From the IMG/VR virus record IMGVR_UViG_3300035190_000146, positions 1 to 21,617 of that record: a stretch of DNA of 21,617 nucleotides; one strand, given 5' to 3'. The first letter of the stretch is position 1, and the number at the start of each line of letters is the position of its first letter. The stretch is from a virus. The translations under genes and the position numbers were made by a program. Shown one piece after another: positions 12,319 through 19,444 of this stretch. The notes under the pieces were generated by a model that had not been told where the DNA came from, did no database searches, and saw only the letters and a list, made by a program, of their open reading frames with translations.

Positions 12319-13720
12319 GAAAACCGTTGTAACCTTAATACCTCCTAGATGGGGTACTACTCGTGACAAGCGTCGCAAAACCAGAGGTCCTTCGCTGGCC
12401 TTAGTAGCGCAAGCTATGGGCTTCGAGCTATTTCCCTGGCAAAAATACGTGGTCGACACCGCTATGGAATATAGGAACGATCATTACGCCTATCGAACCG
12501 TTGGCGTAGCCGTAGGACGTCAGAACGGAAAAAGTTCTCTGGTTGCTACTCGCATTGCTTTCGAGGCCATTTCACCACGGCATCGAATTGCCTATACGGC
12601 CCAGGACCGCAATATGGCAAGAGCGAAGTGGGAGGAACACGTAGAGATACTTTTAACCAGTCCATTTAAAAACAAAATTAAGCACGTGGTTAGAACAAAC
12701 GGTAACGAACACGTTATATTTAAAAACGGCAGCACGTATCAAATTACAACGCCAAACAATAAAGGAGGCAGAGGCTCCTCTCTTGATTTAGTAGTTATTG
12801 ATGAAGCTTTGACGCACGATCTGTCTTTAATAGGAGCTTTACAGCCAACGCTTGCTACCAAGCCAAATGGCCAACTTTGGATTTTAAGTAACGCAGGAGA
12901 TGAACGTTCTACCTTGCTGGCTCACTACAGGAACCTGGCGCATACAAACTTACAAGACGGACAATCAAGGCTGGCTTGGTTTGAATGGGCTCCACACGAA
13001 GACAAGTTTGACCACTTGGATGAAAAGGTGTGGCGACAGGCAATCCCATCGCTAGGGCAGAAAAAGGGTGTCACAATAGAAGCGGTACGCGAAGCCGCAA
13101 ATACAAATGCACCAGAAATATTTACAAGGGAATGGTTAAACGTATGGGCTGCCAAAGAGGCTACACAGGTGATTGACACAGAACTATGGGACGGCCTAGT
13201 TCGCAGCGACGTCATCATCGGAGGAGACGTTGTGCTGGGCGTAGATATGACGCGAGAACGAGACAAGGCTTGCATCGCAGCCACAGGATTCGTTTCTGGC
13301 CTAAACCCCATCGAGATAGTCGATATGCGCGATGGCACCGCGTGGCTACAGCCGCGCTTGATTGAAGTAGCTAAGAAGTGGAACGCGACCGTGGTAATAG
13401 ATACAGGCAGCCCTGCGGCTTCTGTGCTTGGCCATCTAGAACTGGCAGGGATTAAGGTGCTGGCTATCGGTCTGCAGGAGTACGCTCGCGCTTGTGGTAA
13501 TTTCTATGACGCGGTGCAAGCACGGAGCGTATGCCATCTAGGTGATGACAATTTGCGCCAGGCAATTCTAGGTTCTGCAAAGAGACCTTTAGGAGATGCT
13601 TGGGCTTGGAACAGGAGAAGCACTAGCAATATAACTCCATTAGTAGCAGCCACACTTGCTCACTATGGAATGACAAATCTACCAACGGAAGTTCCAATAT
13701 TAAGGAGCAGAATATTTTGA
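12311..13720 (+). CDS. terL: Terminase large subunit
   Basis: A 469-residue packaging motor with nuclease, full length for the family. The ATPase has an adenine-binding FPWQKYVVD (41-49), a Walker A-like GRQNGKSS at 69-76, and Walker B LVVIDEA with Asp164/Glu165. The nuclease half shows GVDMTRERDKA with Asp312 and VVIDTGSPA with Asp364 as RNase H-like metal ligands. It cuts concatemers and drives DNA into the prohead. The gene ends AAGGAG...TTTTGA, and its 3' end contains the ribosome binding site and TTG start of the next small gene. Confidence 0.93.
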   Translation: MPKKTVVTLIPPRWGTTRDKRRKTRGPSLALVAQAMGFELFPWQKYVVDTAMEYRNDHYAYRTVGVAVGRQNGKSSLVATRIAFEAISPRHRIAYTAQDRNMARAKWEEHVEILLTSPFKNKIKHVVRTNGNEHVIFKNGSTYQITTPNNKGGRGSSLDLVVIDEALTHDLSLIGALQPTLATKPNGQLWILSNAGDERSTLLAHYRNLAHTNLQDGQSRLAWFEWAPHEDKFDHLDEKVWRQAIPSLGQKKGVTIEAVREAANTNAPEIFTREWLNVWAAKEATQVIDTELWDGLVRSDVIIGGDVVLGVDMTRERDKACIAATGFVSGLNPIEIVDMRDGTAWLQPRLIEVAKKWNATVVIDTGSPAASVLGHLELAGIKVLAIGLQEYARACGNFYDAVQARSVCHLGDDNLRQAILGSAKRPLGDAWAWNRRSTSNITPLVAATLAHYGMTNLPTEVPILRSRIF

Positions 13721-13866
13721 ACCAGAAACTAGCTATTGTTTTACAACTTGTAGGGGCAGCATTAATGATCTATGGCGTGTCGGTTATTGACTGGCCATTT
13801 GCGATAGTATTAGGGGGACTTTTCAGCATCCTCTTTGGCGTGGCTTTGGAGAGAAGGATTAAATAA
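13717..13866 (+). CDS. Small two-helix membrane protein, TTG start
   Basis: A 49-residue protein easily missed because it starts with TTG. The start overlaps the TerL stop (TTGA), and a consensus AAGGAG (13702-13707) sits nine bases upstream. Its stop overlaps the portal ATG (TAATG), exactly the coupling used across this genome. Two hydrophobic helices (about 5-21, KLAIVLQLVGAALMIYG; and 27-43, PFAIVLGGLFSILFGVA) end in a basic ERRIK tail. It may localise head assembly or act as an extra holin-like protein; the role is unknown. The alternative is a 145-base gap with no gene, which would be odd here. Confidence 0.72.
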   Translation: MNQKLAIVLQLVGAALMIYGVSVIDWPFAIVLGGLFSILFGVALERRIK

Positions 13867-15047
13867 TGCTTGGACGACTTCTTAAACGACAGATTCAACC
13901 TTCAGTCGTTTATACCTCGTCTGGCTATGTAGATTCACTTGGCCGTGTAGGTCGCGCATTTCAGGCTAACTGGTCAGGCACGTATGTAGATACAAATACT
14001 GCGCTAGGTGTTCCAGCTATTTATAGAGGCGTCACTTTGATTGCTGATGCAATTGGCGCTCTTGGAATACATAGTTATAGAAACGGACGACTTGTAACGC
14101 CAACGCCAAAACTATTAGAAAGACCTAATCCACAAGAAACGCGGATGGAAACTATATCTGCAATGGCCGCATCTTTAATCTTGGATGGAAATTATATTGC
14201 GGTACTAGGTCCTTCTAATGCTAACGGCCTTCCTGATTTCTTTTATCCTGTGGCAATTGATCGCGTACACGTAACGCGCAAAGATGGACAGATAATTTAC
14301 AGAATAGACGAGCGCCAATATGACGCTAGTGAAATATTACACATCAAAAACTTTGCTTTACCTGGAGAGTTCTTTGGTCGTGGTATTGTACAAACGCAAA
14401 AACAGGCCATTGGTAAAGAGATAGCCATTAACGAATATGCGTCAAGATATTTTGATGGCGGTGTAAATCCTACGGCGGTTATCAAGTCAGGTAATCCTGA
14501 TCTAACACAAGAGGAAGCGGAAGCATTAAAGGCTGCTTGGTTATCTATGTACAGCGGTCGCAACCGAATGCCAGCAGTACTTAATAGCACCACAGATTTT
14601 GAGATTTTAAGTAGCAATGCTCAAGAGTCGCAATTGATAGAAGCACAACTTGCTGGTCTAACGGAGGCTGCAAATATTTTAGGACTACCTGCTTATTACT
14701 TAGGCGCTCCTAACAGTTCCAGAACTTATGCAAACGTTGAACAAGAGAACCTGCAACTTGTAAGATGGTCAATACAGCCAATAGCAGAACGCATTGAGCA
14801 ATCATTGAGCGATCTATTAGTGCGCGGACAGTACGCCAAGTTTAATTATGATGCTTTACTAAGAACTGATACTTTATCAAGATACCAAGCACACGCCGTT
14901 GGTATTTCTAGTGGATTCCTAACCGTAGATGAGGTGCGCGAAATGGAAAACAGAGACCCAATCACACCAGTGGATATAGAACCGATTGATACTGAGGAAC
15001 CAGATCTCAGCGATGTTGGAGAGGAAGAAGATGACGACGTCGAGTAA
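13866..15047 (+). CDS. Portal protein (HK97 family)
   Basis: A 393-residue portal protein, near the usual length of the HK97-type family. Recognisable blocks are VPAIYRGVTLIADAIGAL near 45-65, LLERPNPQETRMETISAMAASLILDGNYIAVL, abbreviated LLERPNP...LDGNYIA, then DASEILHIKNF, GRGIV, FDGGVNPTAVIKS, and GLPAYYLGAPNSSRTYANVEQ. The dodecameric ring forms the unique vertex, binding TerL and later the connector. The C-terminus is acidic (EEPDLSDVGEEEDDDVE), and its last codons contain the Shine-Dalgarno of the protease. Confidence 0.93.
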   Translation: MLGRLLKRQIQPSVVYTSSGYVDSLGRVGRAFQANWSGTYVDTNTALGVPAIYRGVTLIADAIGALGIHSYRNGRLVTPTPKLLERPNPQETRMETISAMAASLILDGNYIAVLGPSNANGLPDFFYPVAIDRVHVTRKDGQIIYRIDERQYDASEILHIKNFALPGEFFGRGIVQTQKQAIGKEIAINEYASRYFDGGVNPTAVIKSGNPDLTQEEAEALKAAWLSMYSGRNRMPAVLNSTTDFEILSSNAQESQLIEAQLAGLTEAANILGLPAYYLGAPNSSRTYANVEQENLQLVRWSIQPIAERIEQSLSDLLVRGQYAKFNYDALLRTDTLSRYQAHAVGISSGFLTVDEVREMENRDPITPVDIEPIDTEEPDLSDVGEEEDDDVE

Positions 15048-15582
15048 TGAAATCCGCAGCTATGCTTTAGATTTAGCTATTAGACAAGATGCGGAAGGCC
15101 GCACCATCTATGGAATTGCCGTGCCTTACGATAAAGAGCAGAAAGTTGCTGGCGATACAACAGAGGTCTTTAGAAGAGGCGCCTTTGCAGATGTTATAAA
15201 GGCTGCCCACCGTGTTAAATTGTTACGTAACCACGACGTTAAGAATCCGATAGGGAGAGCGACCCTACTGCGAGAGACCGACGAGGGACTCTACGCTGAA
15301 TTTAAAATATCAAAGACACGCGAAGGCGATGATGCTTTAGAGCTTGTTAAAGATGGAGCCTTAGATCAGCTATCAATAGGTTTTATGCCAATCAAGAATC
15401 GCAAACGCCAAGATGGCGTCATTGAAAGGCTCAAGGCGCATCTTGCCGAGGTTTCTTTGGTTACCTTTGGCGCTTACGGAGATATGGCTACCGTTAGCGG
15501 TGTGCGCTCAAATATAGTCAATGAAACCCCACGCCTCGACGCTGCAAAGAAAATCTTAAGTGCCTTACAACATAAGCAATAG
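15031..15582 (+). CDS. Prohead maturation protease (HK97 / S78 family)
   Basis: A 183-residue protease. I start at ATG 15031, eight or so bases after GGAGAGGA; an upstream in-frame ATG at 14986 lacks a Shine-Dalgarno and lies deeper in the portal gene. Catalytic residues are visible: LLRNHD with His68, DQLSIGF with Ser115, and AEVSLV with Glu140. YGIAVPYDKE and VFRRGAFAD near the N-terminus are family hallmarks. It removes the capsid delta domain and then itself. It overlaps the portal by 17 bases and the next gene by 23. Confidence 0.92.
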   Translation: MTTSSNEIRSYALDLAIRQDAEGRTIYGIAVPYDKEQKVAGDTTEVFRRGAFADVIKAAHRVKLLRNHDVKNPIGRATLLRETDEGLYAEFKISKTREGDDALELVKDGALDQLSIGFMPIKNRKRQDGVIERLKAHLAEVSLVTFGAYGDMATVSGVRSNIVNETPRLDAAKKILSALQHKQ

Positions 15583-15916
15583 CCATCCTGATTGCGATGG
15601 ATTTGCTGTTGTTAAAACGGCCAATAATGAGTTGATGGGATGCCACCGAACCCAGGCTCAAGCTGAGGATCAACTAACAGCCATTCAACTGTCCGAGTTT
15701 GGCACTAGGGCCTTGCCAGATAACTATCGACCTGCAAATAGTCCTGATGTACCAGAGGGGCGCGCTTGCGGTAACTGTATTTATAACGAGAACTTATACT
15801 GCGTGAAATGGGAAGATGAAGTAGCGGCCGACTACTACTGCAACGCTTGGGAACCGACCCAGACTCGTACCAACCGTGCCTTAGCGATACTTAAAATGCT
15901 AAAGGATATACAGTAG
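15560..15916 (+). CDS. Small protein with a four-Cys module (HiPIP- or zinc-like)
   Basis: A 118-residue protein, GTG start inside the protease gene. Residues 1-46 (HPDCDGFAVVK, ELMGCHRTQAQAEDQLTAI) are a short module often encoded with phage proteases. The second half has Cys70, Cys73, Cys81 and Cys94 in CGNC...YC...DYYCNAWEP, resembling the ligand layout of high-potential iron-sulfur-like proteins or a zinc knuckle. This pairing recurs between protease and capsid genes in actinophages. Its virion role is unknown. A GTG start in frame with HPDCDGFAVVK supports the 5' end. Confidence 0.62.
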   Translation: MPYNISNSHPDCDGFAVVKTANNELMGCHRTQAQAEDQLTAIQLSEFGTRALPDNYRPANSPDVPEGRACGNCIYNENLYCVKWEDEVAADYYCNAWEPTQTRTNRALAILKMLKDIQ

Positions 15917-15931
15917 GATTATCCAGAGTAA

Positions 15932-15999
15932 GACACCTCGGTAAGGCCGATGCGACACCTCGCTAGTTGCGACACCTCGCTCGCCAGACTCGACACCTC
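15932..15999 (+). repeat. Four GACACCTC direct repeats before the capsid gene
   Basis: GACACCTC starts at 15932, 15954, 15971 and 15992, with spacings of 22, 17 and 21. Copies one to three carry a following G, and copies two to four a preceding C. They fill the 117-base gap between the Cys-module gene and the capsid. None of the three forward frames stays open across the gap as a continuation of the upstream gene. They could be protein-binding sites or a leader RNA element. I recognise no named family. Confidence 0.7.
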
Positions 16000-16033
16000 T
16001 GCCAAATATCAACATATTATTTAGGAGAGCATT

Positions 16034-17389
16034 GTGGCAAACACATTTCTAGAGTCTCTACGCGAAAAGCGCGAGAGCAAGACATCAATGATTCAGACAA
16101 TCGTTGATCGCGTTGCTGAGGAATCACGCGACGTGAGCGAGGTCGAACTCGCAAACATCGAGGCATTAAATCTCGAAGTAAAAAAGCTTGATGAAAGAAT
16201 CGAGCAGATTTCAGATATTGAACTACGTAACGCAAAGGCAGCAGATTTAGCTGCAAAGGTTGATGCAAATATGCCAGCAACCGAAAAGCGTGAATCAATC
16301 AAGGTTATTAGTGAACCTATTACCTATTCCCAACGCAGTGAGTACAGCTTCCTATCAGATGCTGTAAAAGCACATTTCAATACCGATGTAGATGCAGCGG
16401 ATCGTATCCGTCGCCATCAACAAGAGATGAACGTTGAATATCGCGCAGCTGGAACATCAAACTTTGGCGGCTTAGTAGTGCCTCAGTATTTAGTTGACCT
16501 TTACGCTCCAAAATTAAGAGCAGGAAGACCATTTGCTGATGCTTCTCGTAAGCACACATTACCTCCACAAGGAATGTCGGTCGTCCTGTCTCTCATCGGC
16601 ACTGGCACATCTGTAGCGGCACAAACATCACAGAACACAGCTGCGGTAACTACTGATCCACAAGATTCAACACTAACCATCAACGTTAATACCGTTGCTG
16701 GACAGAACTCAGTTTCAAAGCAAGCATTACTACGCGGTTACAACTTAGAAAGTATTGTTCTAAGCGATTTAATGCGCGCGTACCACACCGAACTAGACAA
16801 CTTGCTGCTTAACGGCACAGGTTCAAACGGTCAACCTTTGGGAATCCAGGGAATGACAACAGGTATCTTGGTAACTTACACAGCGACCACAGGTACGGTT
16901 GCAGGTTTGTATCCAAAGATCGCGGATGCCATACAGCAAATTCAAAGCACAACGTTCGCGTCGCCTAACGCAATTGTTATGCATCCACGCCGTCTGGGCT
17001 TCCTACTTGCTGGTCTTGATGGCCAAAGCCGTCCGCTTGTCGTTCCAACCGCATACAATCCAGTCAATGCAATCGGAACAGGTGAGGGATACCCTAACTA
17101 CGGTAATAACTCTGGTTATTCAATTCTTGGTTTGCCAGTCATCACAGATGCAAATATCTCTACTGCTCAAGGTACAGGTACAAATCAAGACACAATCCAC
17201 ATCGTCGACCTTAACGAGTCTCACCTATTCGAGGAGACTGGTAGTCCGACATACGTCACCTTTGAAGAGCCAAACGGCAAGGTTGCGTTAAACATCGTGA
17301 TGTACGGAATGTTTGCTTATACCTCGCTGCGCTATCCAAAAGCGTTTGCGCAAATAAACGGAACTGGTCTTCAAAGCCCTAGCTTCTGA
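16034..17389 (+). CDS. Major capsid protein (HK97 fold)
   Basis: A 451-residue capsid protein, GTG start after TTAGGAGAG. Residues 1-100 are helical and charged (EKRESKTSMIQTIVDRVAEE, LNLEVKKLDERIEQISDIE), the delta-like scaffolding domain cut by the protease. The HK97 core begins near AGTSNFGGLVVPQYL. Then come FADASRKHTLPPQGMS, the ELDNLLLNGTGSNGQPLGI motif with NGTG, IVMHPRRLGFLL, and the final FAYTSLRYPKAF. It builds the icosahedral shell. It is preceded by direct repeats and followed by a strong hairpin, consistent with its own transcript boundaries or stability control. Confidence 0.93.
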   Translation: MANTFLESLREKRESKTSMIQTIVDRVAEESRDVSEVELANIEALNLEVKKLDERIEQISDIELRNAKAADLAAKVDANMPATEKRESIKVISEPITYSQRSEYSFLSDAVKAHFNTDVDAADRIRRHQQEMNVEYRAAGTSNFGGLVVPQYLVDLYAPKLRAGRPFADASRKHTLPPQGMSVVLSLIGTGTSVAAQTSQNTAAVTTDPQDSTLTINVNTVAGQNSVSKQALLRGYNLESIVLSDLMRAYHTELDNLLLNGTGSNGQPLGIQGMTTGILVTYTATTGTVAGLYPKIADAIQQIQSTTFASPNAIVMHPRRLGFLLAGLDGQSRPLVVPTAYNPVNAIGTGEGYPNYGNNSGYSILGLPVITDANISTAQGTGTNQDTIHIVDLNESHLFEETGSPTYVTFEEPNGKVALNIVMYGMFAYTSLRYPKAFAQINGTGLQSPSF

Positions 17390-17398
17390 TGATAAAGG

Positions 17399-17430
17399 AC
17401 CCCTGGGGAGCCTTGAAACTCCCCAGTGGT
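17399..17430 (+). terminator. Hairpin after the capsid gene
   Basis: CTGGGGAG (17403-17410) pairs perfectly with CTCCCCAG (17419-17426) around CCTTGAAA. After one mismatch, ACC/GGT adds three more pairs. It lies 13 bases past the capsid stop. There is no T-run, so it may be a weak terminator or a 3'-end stabiliser that lets capsid be made in excess over the connector genes. Confidence 0.6.
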
Positions 17431-17555
17431 TATAACCATTCAGAATTTCTAAAGAGGTGGTACTAATGTGCGATGGTGGAGCTGTCACCTTTAATACACT
17501 GCCTCGTTCGATGTCACCTGTCCCTGATACCGATGGAGATTCTGAATGGCTATAA
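17430..17555 (+). repeat. 17-bp inverted repeat covering the connector start codon
   Basis: TTATAACCATTCAGAAT (17430-17446) and ATTCTGAATGGCTATAA (17539-17555) are inverted copies with one mismatch, 92 bases apart. The right arm contains the ATG of the connector gene (17546). The left arm begins inside the palindrome TGGTTATAACCA (17427-17438). Pairing would hide the start codon unless the small gene between the arms is translated. Confidence 0.6.
17466..17555 (+). CDS. Possible 29-residue peptide between capsid and connector
   Basis: An ATG with a well placed AGAGGTGG (17453-17460) opens 29 codons ending in TAA at 17553-17555, overlapping the connector start by ten bases. The peptide starts MCDGGAVTFNTLPRS and ends TDGDSEWL, neither membrane-like nor low-complexity. 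The good ribosome site and the overlap typical of this genome argue for a real gene or a leader peptide. Its length argues for caution. Translation would open the inverted repeat that covers the next start, so a coupling role is as likely as a product role. Confidence 0.42.
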   Translation: MCDGGAVTFNTLPRSMSPVPDTDGDSEWL

Positions 17556-18169
17556 CTAACGGATACACAACTTTAAATGCAATCAAAACTTTCTTATCTA
17601 TTGCAGATAACAGCGACGATACTTTGCTAGAGGGAATGGTTGAAGCAGCCTCGCGCAGTATTGATCGAATTGCCAATAGAAGGTTTTATTTGGACTCTAC
17701 TGCGTCAGCTCGTCAATATAGAGCCTACAATAACGTCATAGCGTATGTGGATGACATCGGCACCACGGCTAGTTTGGCCGTGGCAATCGACGACGACGGT
17801 GACGGCGTATTTGAAATCAGCCTGACACAAAACACAGATTATTTGCTGGACCCATTGACGGCTAGTTCTCTAGGACGTCCATTTACGCAACTAACGATGG
17901 TGAACACAGCACACGTATGGCCTGTCTTTCCAGGAATGTTCAGTAACGGCTTACGGCCAGGCGTTCAAGTCACAGCTAGATGGGGCTGGCCTAGCGTTCC
18001 AGATGATATCGAAACGGCCTGTCAGATACTCACGGCCGATCTGTACAAACGCAAAGATTCGCCAGGCGGCATCTTAGGTTTAGGCGACCTCGGCGCTATT
18101 CGTATGTCACCTTTAGGCCGCGACGTTACCGCAATGGTTCGTGCCTATAAGAAAGAAGTGGCAGCCTAA
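17546..18169 (+). CDS. Head-tail connector (HK97 gp6-like adaptor)
   Basis: A 207-residue protein. The N-terminus (NGYTTLNAIKTFLSIADNSDDTLLEGMVEAASRSID, shown in part as TTLNAIKTFL and EGMVEAASRSID) has the helical pattern of gp6-type adaptor proteins that bind the portal. RIANRRFY follows. A beta insert (TASLAVAIDDDGDGVFEI, TDYLLDP) and a C-terminal VTARWGWPSVPDDIETACQI segment, where VTARWGW...P.DI..A is a strong family feature, complete it. The stop is coupled to the next gene (TAATG). The start codon is within an inverted repeat arm and no good Shine-Dalgarno precedes it. Confidence 0.8.
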   Translation: MAITNGYTTLNAIKTFLSIADNSDDTLLEGMVEAASRSIDRIANRRFYLDSTASARQYRAYNNVIAYVDDIGTTASLAVAIDDDGDGVFEISLTQNTDYLLDPLTASSLGRPFTQLTMVNTAHVWPVFPGMFSNGLRPGVQVTARWGWPSVPDDIETACQILTADLYKRKDSPGGILGLGDLGAIRMSPLGRDVTAMVRAYKKEVAA

Positions 18170-18567
18170 TGGTCCCTTCTACGGTTCGACAAAACTTAAA
18201 AGCTCGGTTAGCTACTATCAGCGGATTGAAAACTTACGATCACATTCCAGACTCCATTGCTGTACCAGCAGGAGTCGTAGGTCAATTAGATTTGACCTTT
18301 GATACCACCTTTAATCGTGGTTATGACTCTGCAACTTGTACAATTCTGCTTATCGTAGGCAGAATGAGTGAGTCCGCAGGGCAAACAAAGCTAGATGGAT
18401 ATCTAGCGTCTACAGGTTCGACCTCAGTAAAAGCCGCTATTGAGGGCGATCAAACGTTAAGCGGCGCAGTACAGACACTTCGCGTGACGCAAGCCAGCGC
18501 AGGGTCGGTGCAAGTTGCCAACATCGATTACTTGGCGTATCGATACGTGGTAGAACTGATCGGCTAA
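18169..18567 (+). CDS. Tail terminator / head-tail joining protein
   Basis: A 132-residue protein between the connector and the tail tube, the usual site of tail terminators. The N-terminal helix VRQNLKARLATISGLKTYDH, then a beta sandwich with LTFDTTFNRG, TCTILLIVGR, and LDGYLASTGSTSVKAAIEGD, and the closing DYLAYRYVVELIG, are like the tail-terminator family of actinophages (LDGYLA.sG..SI..AIE.D). It would cap the growing tail tube and bind the head completion ring. Head-closure protein is the alternative. Start overlaps the previous stop. Confidence 0.68.
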   Translation: MVPSTVRQNLKARLATISGLKTYDHIPDSIAVPAGVVGQLDLTFDTTFNRGYDSATCTILLIVGRMSESAGQTKLDGYLASTGSTSVKAAIEGDQTLSGAVQTLRVTQASAGSVQVANIDYLAYRYVVELIG

Positions 18568-18581
18568 CAAAGGAGAAAAAA

Positions 18582-18992
18582 ATGGCCATCTTTATGGGTA
18601 ACAAGGTGTCGGTAATCGTCGGCTCTACCTCCACCATTACAGATCACGTGAGCGCAGTCAGCCTCTCGAGAGAAGTAGACGCGGTGGAAATAACAGCAAT
18701 GACCGACACAGTCCAAAATATAATCGGAGGGATTGAGAGACCAACTTTGACGTTGGAGCTTTTTAACGACTTCGCAGCTTCAAGTGTCAACTCATTATTT
18801 GAGGATGCGCTTGGAACTAAGCTCGCAGTAAAACTCATCCCTGTAGCAGGAACAGTCACAGCGACCAATCCTTCATACACTATGAGCGTACTTGTTTCAC
18901 AATGGCAGCCAATTAACGGCGCTATCGATGCTCCAATGACAGCAAGTATCACACTTCCTGTTACGGCCATCACCAAGTCGACATCCGCGTAA
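18582..18992 (+). CDS. Major tail (tube) protein
   Basis: A 136-residue protein with an AAAGGAG ribosome binding site seven bases upstream. It is predicted to be a beta barrel (NKVSVIVGSTSTITDHV, VDAVEITAMTDTVQNIIGGI, LTLELFNDF, YTMSVLVSQWQPINGAID, TASITLPVTAI). Position directly before the tail chaperone and the compact beta fold fit siphovirus tube subunits, which stack as hexamer rings. It is shorter than many tube proteins and has no added Ig domain, as expected in a small genome. Confidence 0.75.
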   Translation: MAIFMGNKVSVIVGSTSTITDHVSAVSLSREVDAVEITAMTDTVQNIIGGIERPTLTLELFNDFAASSVNSLFEDALGTKLAVKLIPVAGTVTATNPSYTMSVLVSQWQPINGAIDAPMTASITLPVTAITKSTSA

Positions 18993-19013
18993 TCTAATTA
19001 GTAGGGGGCAGTT

Positions 19014-19277
19014 ATGGCTACACAACAGATTAAGGTAGTTAAGAAAGACGGCAAAGAGGCGCTGTATGACCTTACGCCATCCGCCAAAGTGGCCTTTGAA
19101 AGTCACTTTAAAATGGGATGGCGTAAGCGTCTACTAGACGAGCAACGTGACAGTGATCTATGGTGGTTCGCACACTATTTGATTACTGCCAAAGGCGAAA
19201 CCACGCTGCCTCTTGACGATGCGTTCTTAGATCAATACAAAGACGTTGAGTTCGTTCTTGACTTAAAAAATGGATAG
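19014..19277 (+). CDS. Tail assembly chaperone, G-type short product
   Basis: An 87-residue protein made when ribosomes do not shift. It begins MATQQIKVVKKDGKEALYDL after AGGGGGCAGTT and is mostly helical (KVAFESHFKMGWRKRLLDEQ, DLWWFAHYLITAKGE, FLDQYKDVEFVLDL). Its position between tail tube and tape measure and the shift signal at its end identify the G/GT chaperone pair that wraps the tape measure during tail assembly. The zero-frame TAG lies inside the spacer between slippery site and stem. The long GT form adds 57 residues. Confidence 0.85.
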   Translation: MATQQIKVVKKDGKEALYDLTPSAKVAFESHFKMGWRKRLLDEQRDSDLWWFAHYLITAKGETTLPLDDAFLDQYKDVEFVLDLKNG

Positions 19278-19317
19278 ACCGACGCGGCGATATATGGGAA
19301 GTCGCAGCCGTGTCGGT
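19265..19317 (+). promoter_or_regulatory. -1 programmed ribosomal frameshift signal
   Basis: The slippery heptamer A_AAA_AAT (19265-19271) is in phase with the chaperone codons (TTA AAA AAT). Six bases later ACCGACGCGGC (19278-19288) pairs with GCCGTGTCGGT (19307-19317): 11 bp, one G-U, 18-base loop. The -1 frame is open from 19262 to 19444 with no ATG, and would be unreadable without the shift. The loop can also pair with 19352-19367, a possible pseudoknot. Confidence 0.9.
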
Positions 19318-19444
19318 AGCTACAGGCATCGCACCAAATGAGCTTCTTAATTGCGACCCCAATATATATGCGGCGATAAAATTTATTTTGTCGGAGCAAT
19401 CTGAGGCTAGGCGCAACACTAGGGCGGTCAAGAGGAGAAGGTAA
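19271..19444 (+). CDS. Tail assembly chaperone, T part made by -1 frameshift
   Basis: These 57 residues are added to the G product after the shift at AAA-AAT, giving a GT fusion of about 143 residues. The segment starts WIDRRGDIWEVAAVSVATGI and continues PNELLNCDPNIYAAIKFILS, matching the T parts of actinophage chaperones (W.D.RG..W..AA...ATGI.P..LL..DP). It ends in a basic tail (AVKRRR) at TAA 19442-19444, overlapping the next ATG. It has no start codon of its own. The fusion contacts the tape measure, while the excess G form solubilises it. Confidence 0.85.
   Translation, partial: WIDRRGDIWEVAAVSVATGIAPNELLNCDPNIYAAIKFILSEQSEARRNTRAVKRRR

Noticed and set aside
12925-13338. Long minus-strand frames, here and at 385-810, 20500-20817 and 21184-21531
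   Set aside because: Each is opposite a well supported + strand gene, has no upstream signals, and encodes the Ser/Ala/Pro-biased product expected of an antisense shadow.
15932-15999. CRISPR array
   Set aside because: Repeats are only 8-9 bases, spacers 8-14, and no cas genes exist in the window.
15990-16020. Promoter made of TCGACA and TATTAT before the capsid gene
   Set aside because: Spacing is 19 and the transcript would start within the capsid ribosome binding site, leaving no usable leader.
16899-17291. 130-codon + strand open frame inside the capsid gene
   Set aside because: It lies wholly within the conserved HK97 core in another frame, has no ribosome binding site, and reads as shadow sequence.
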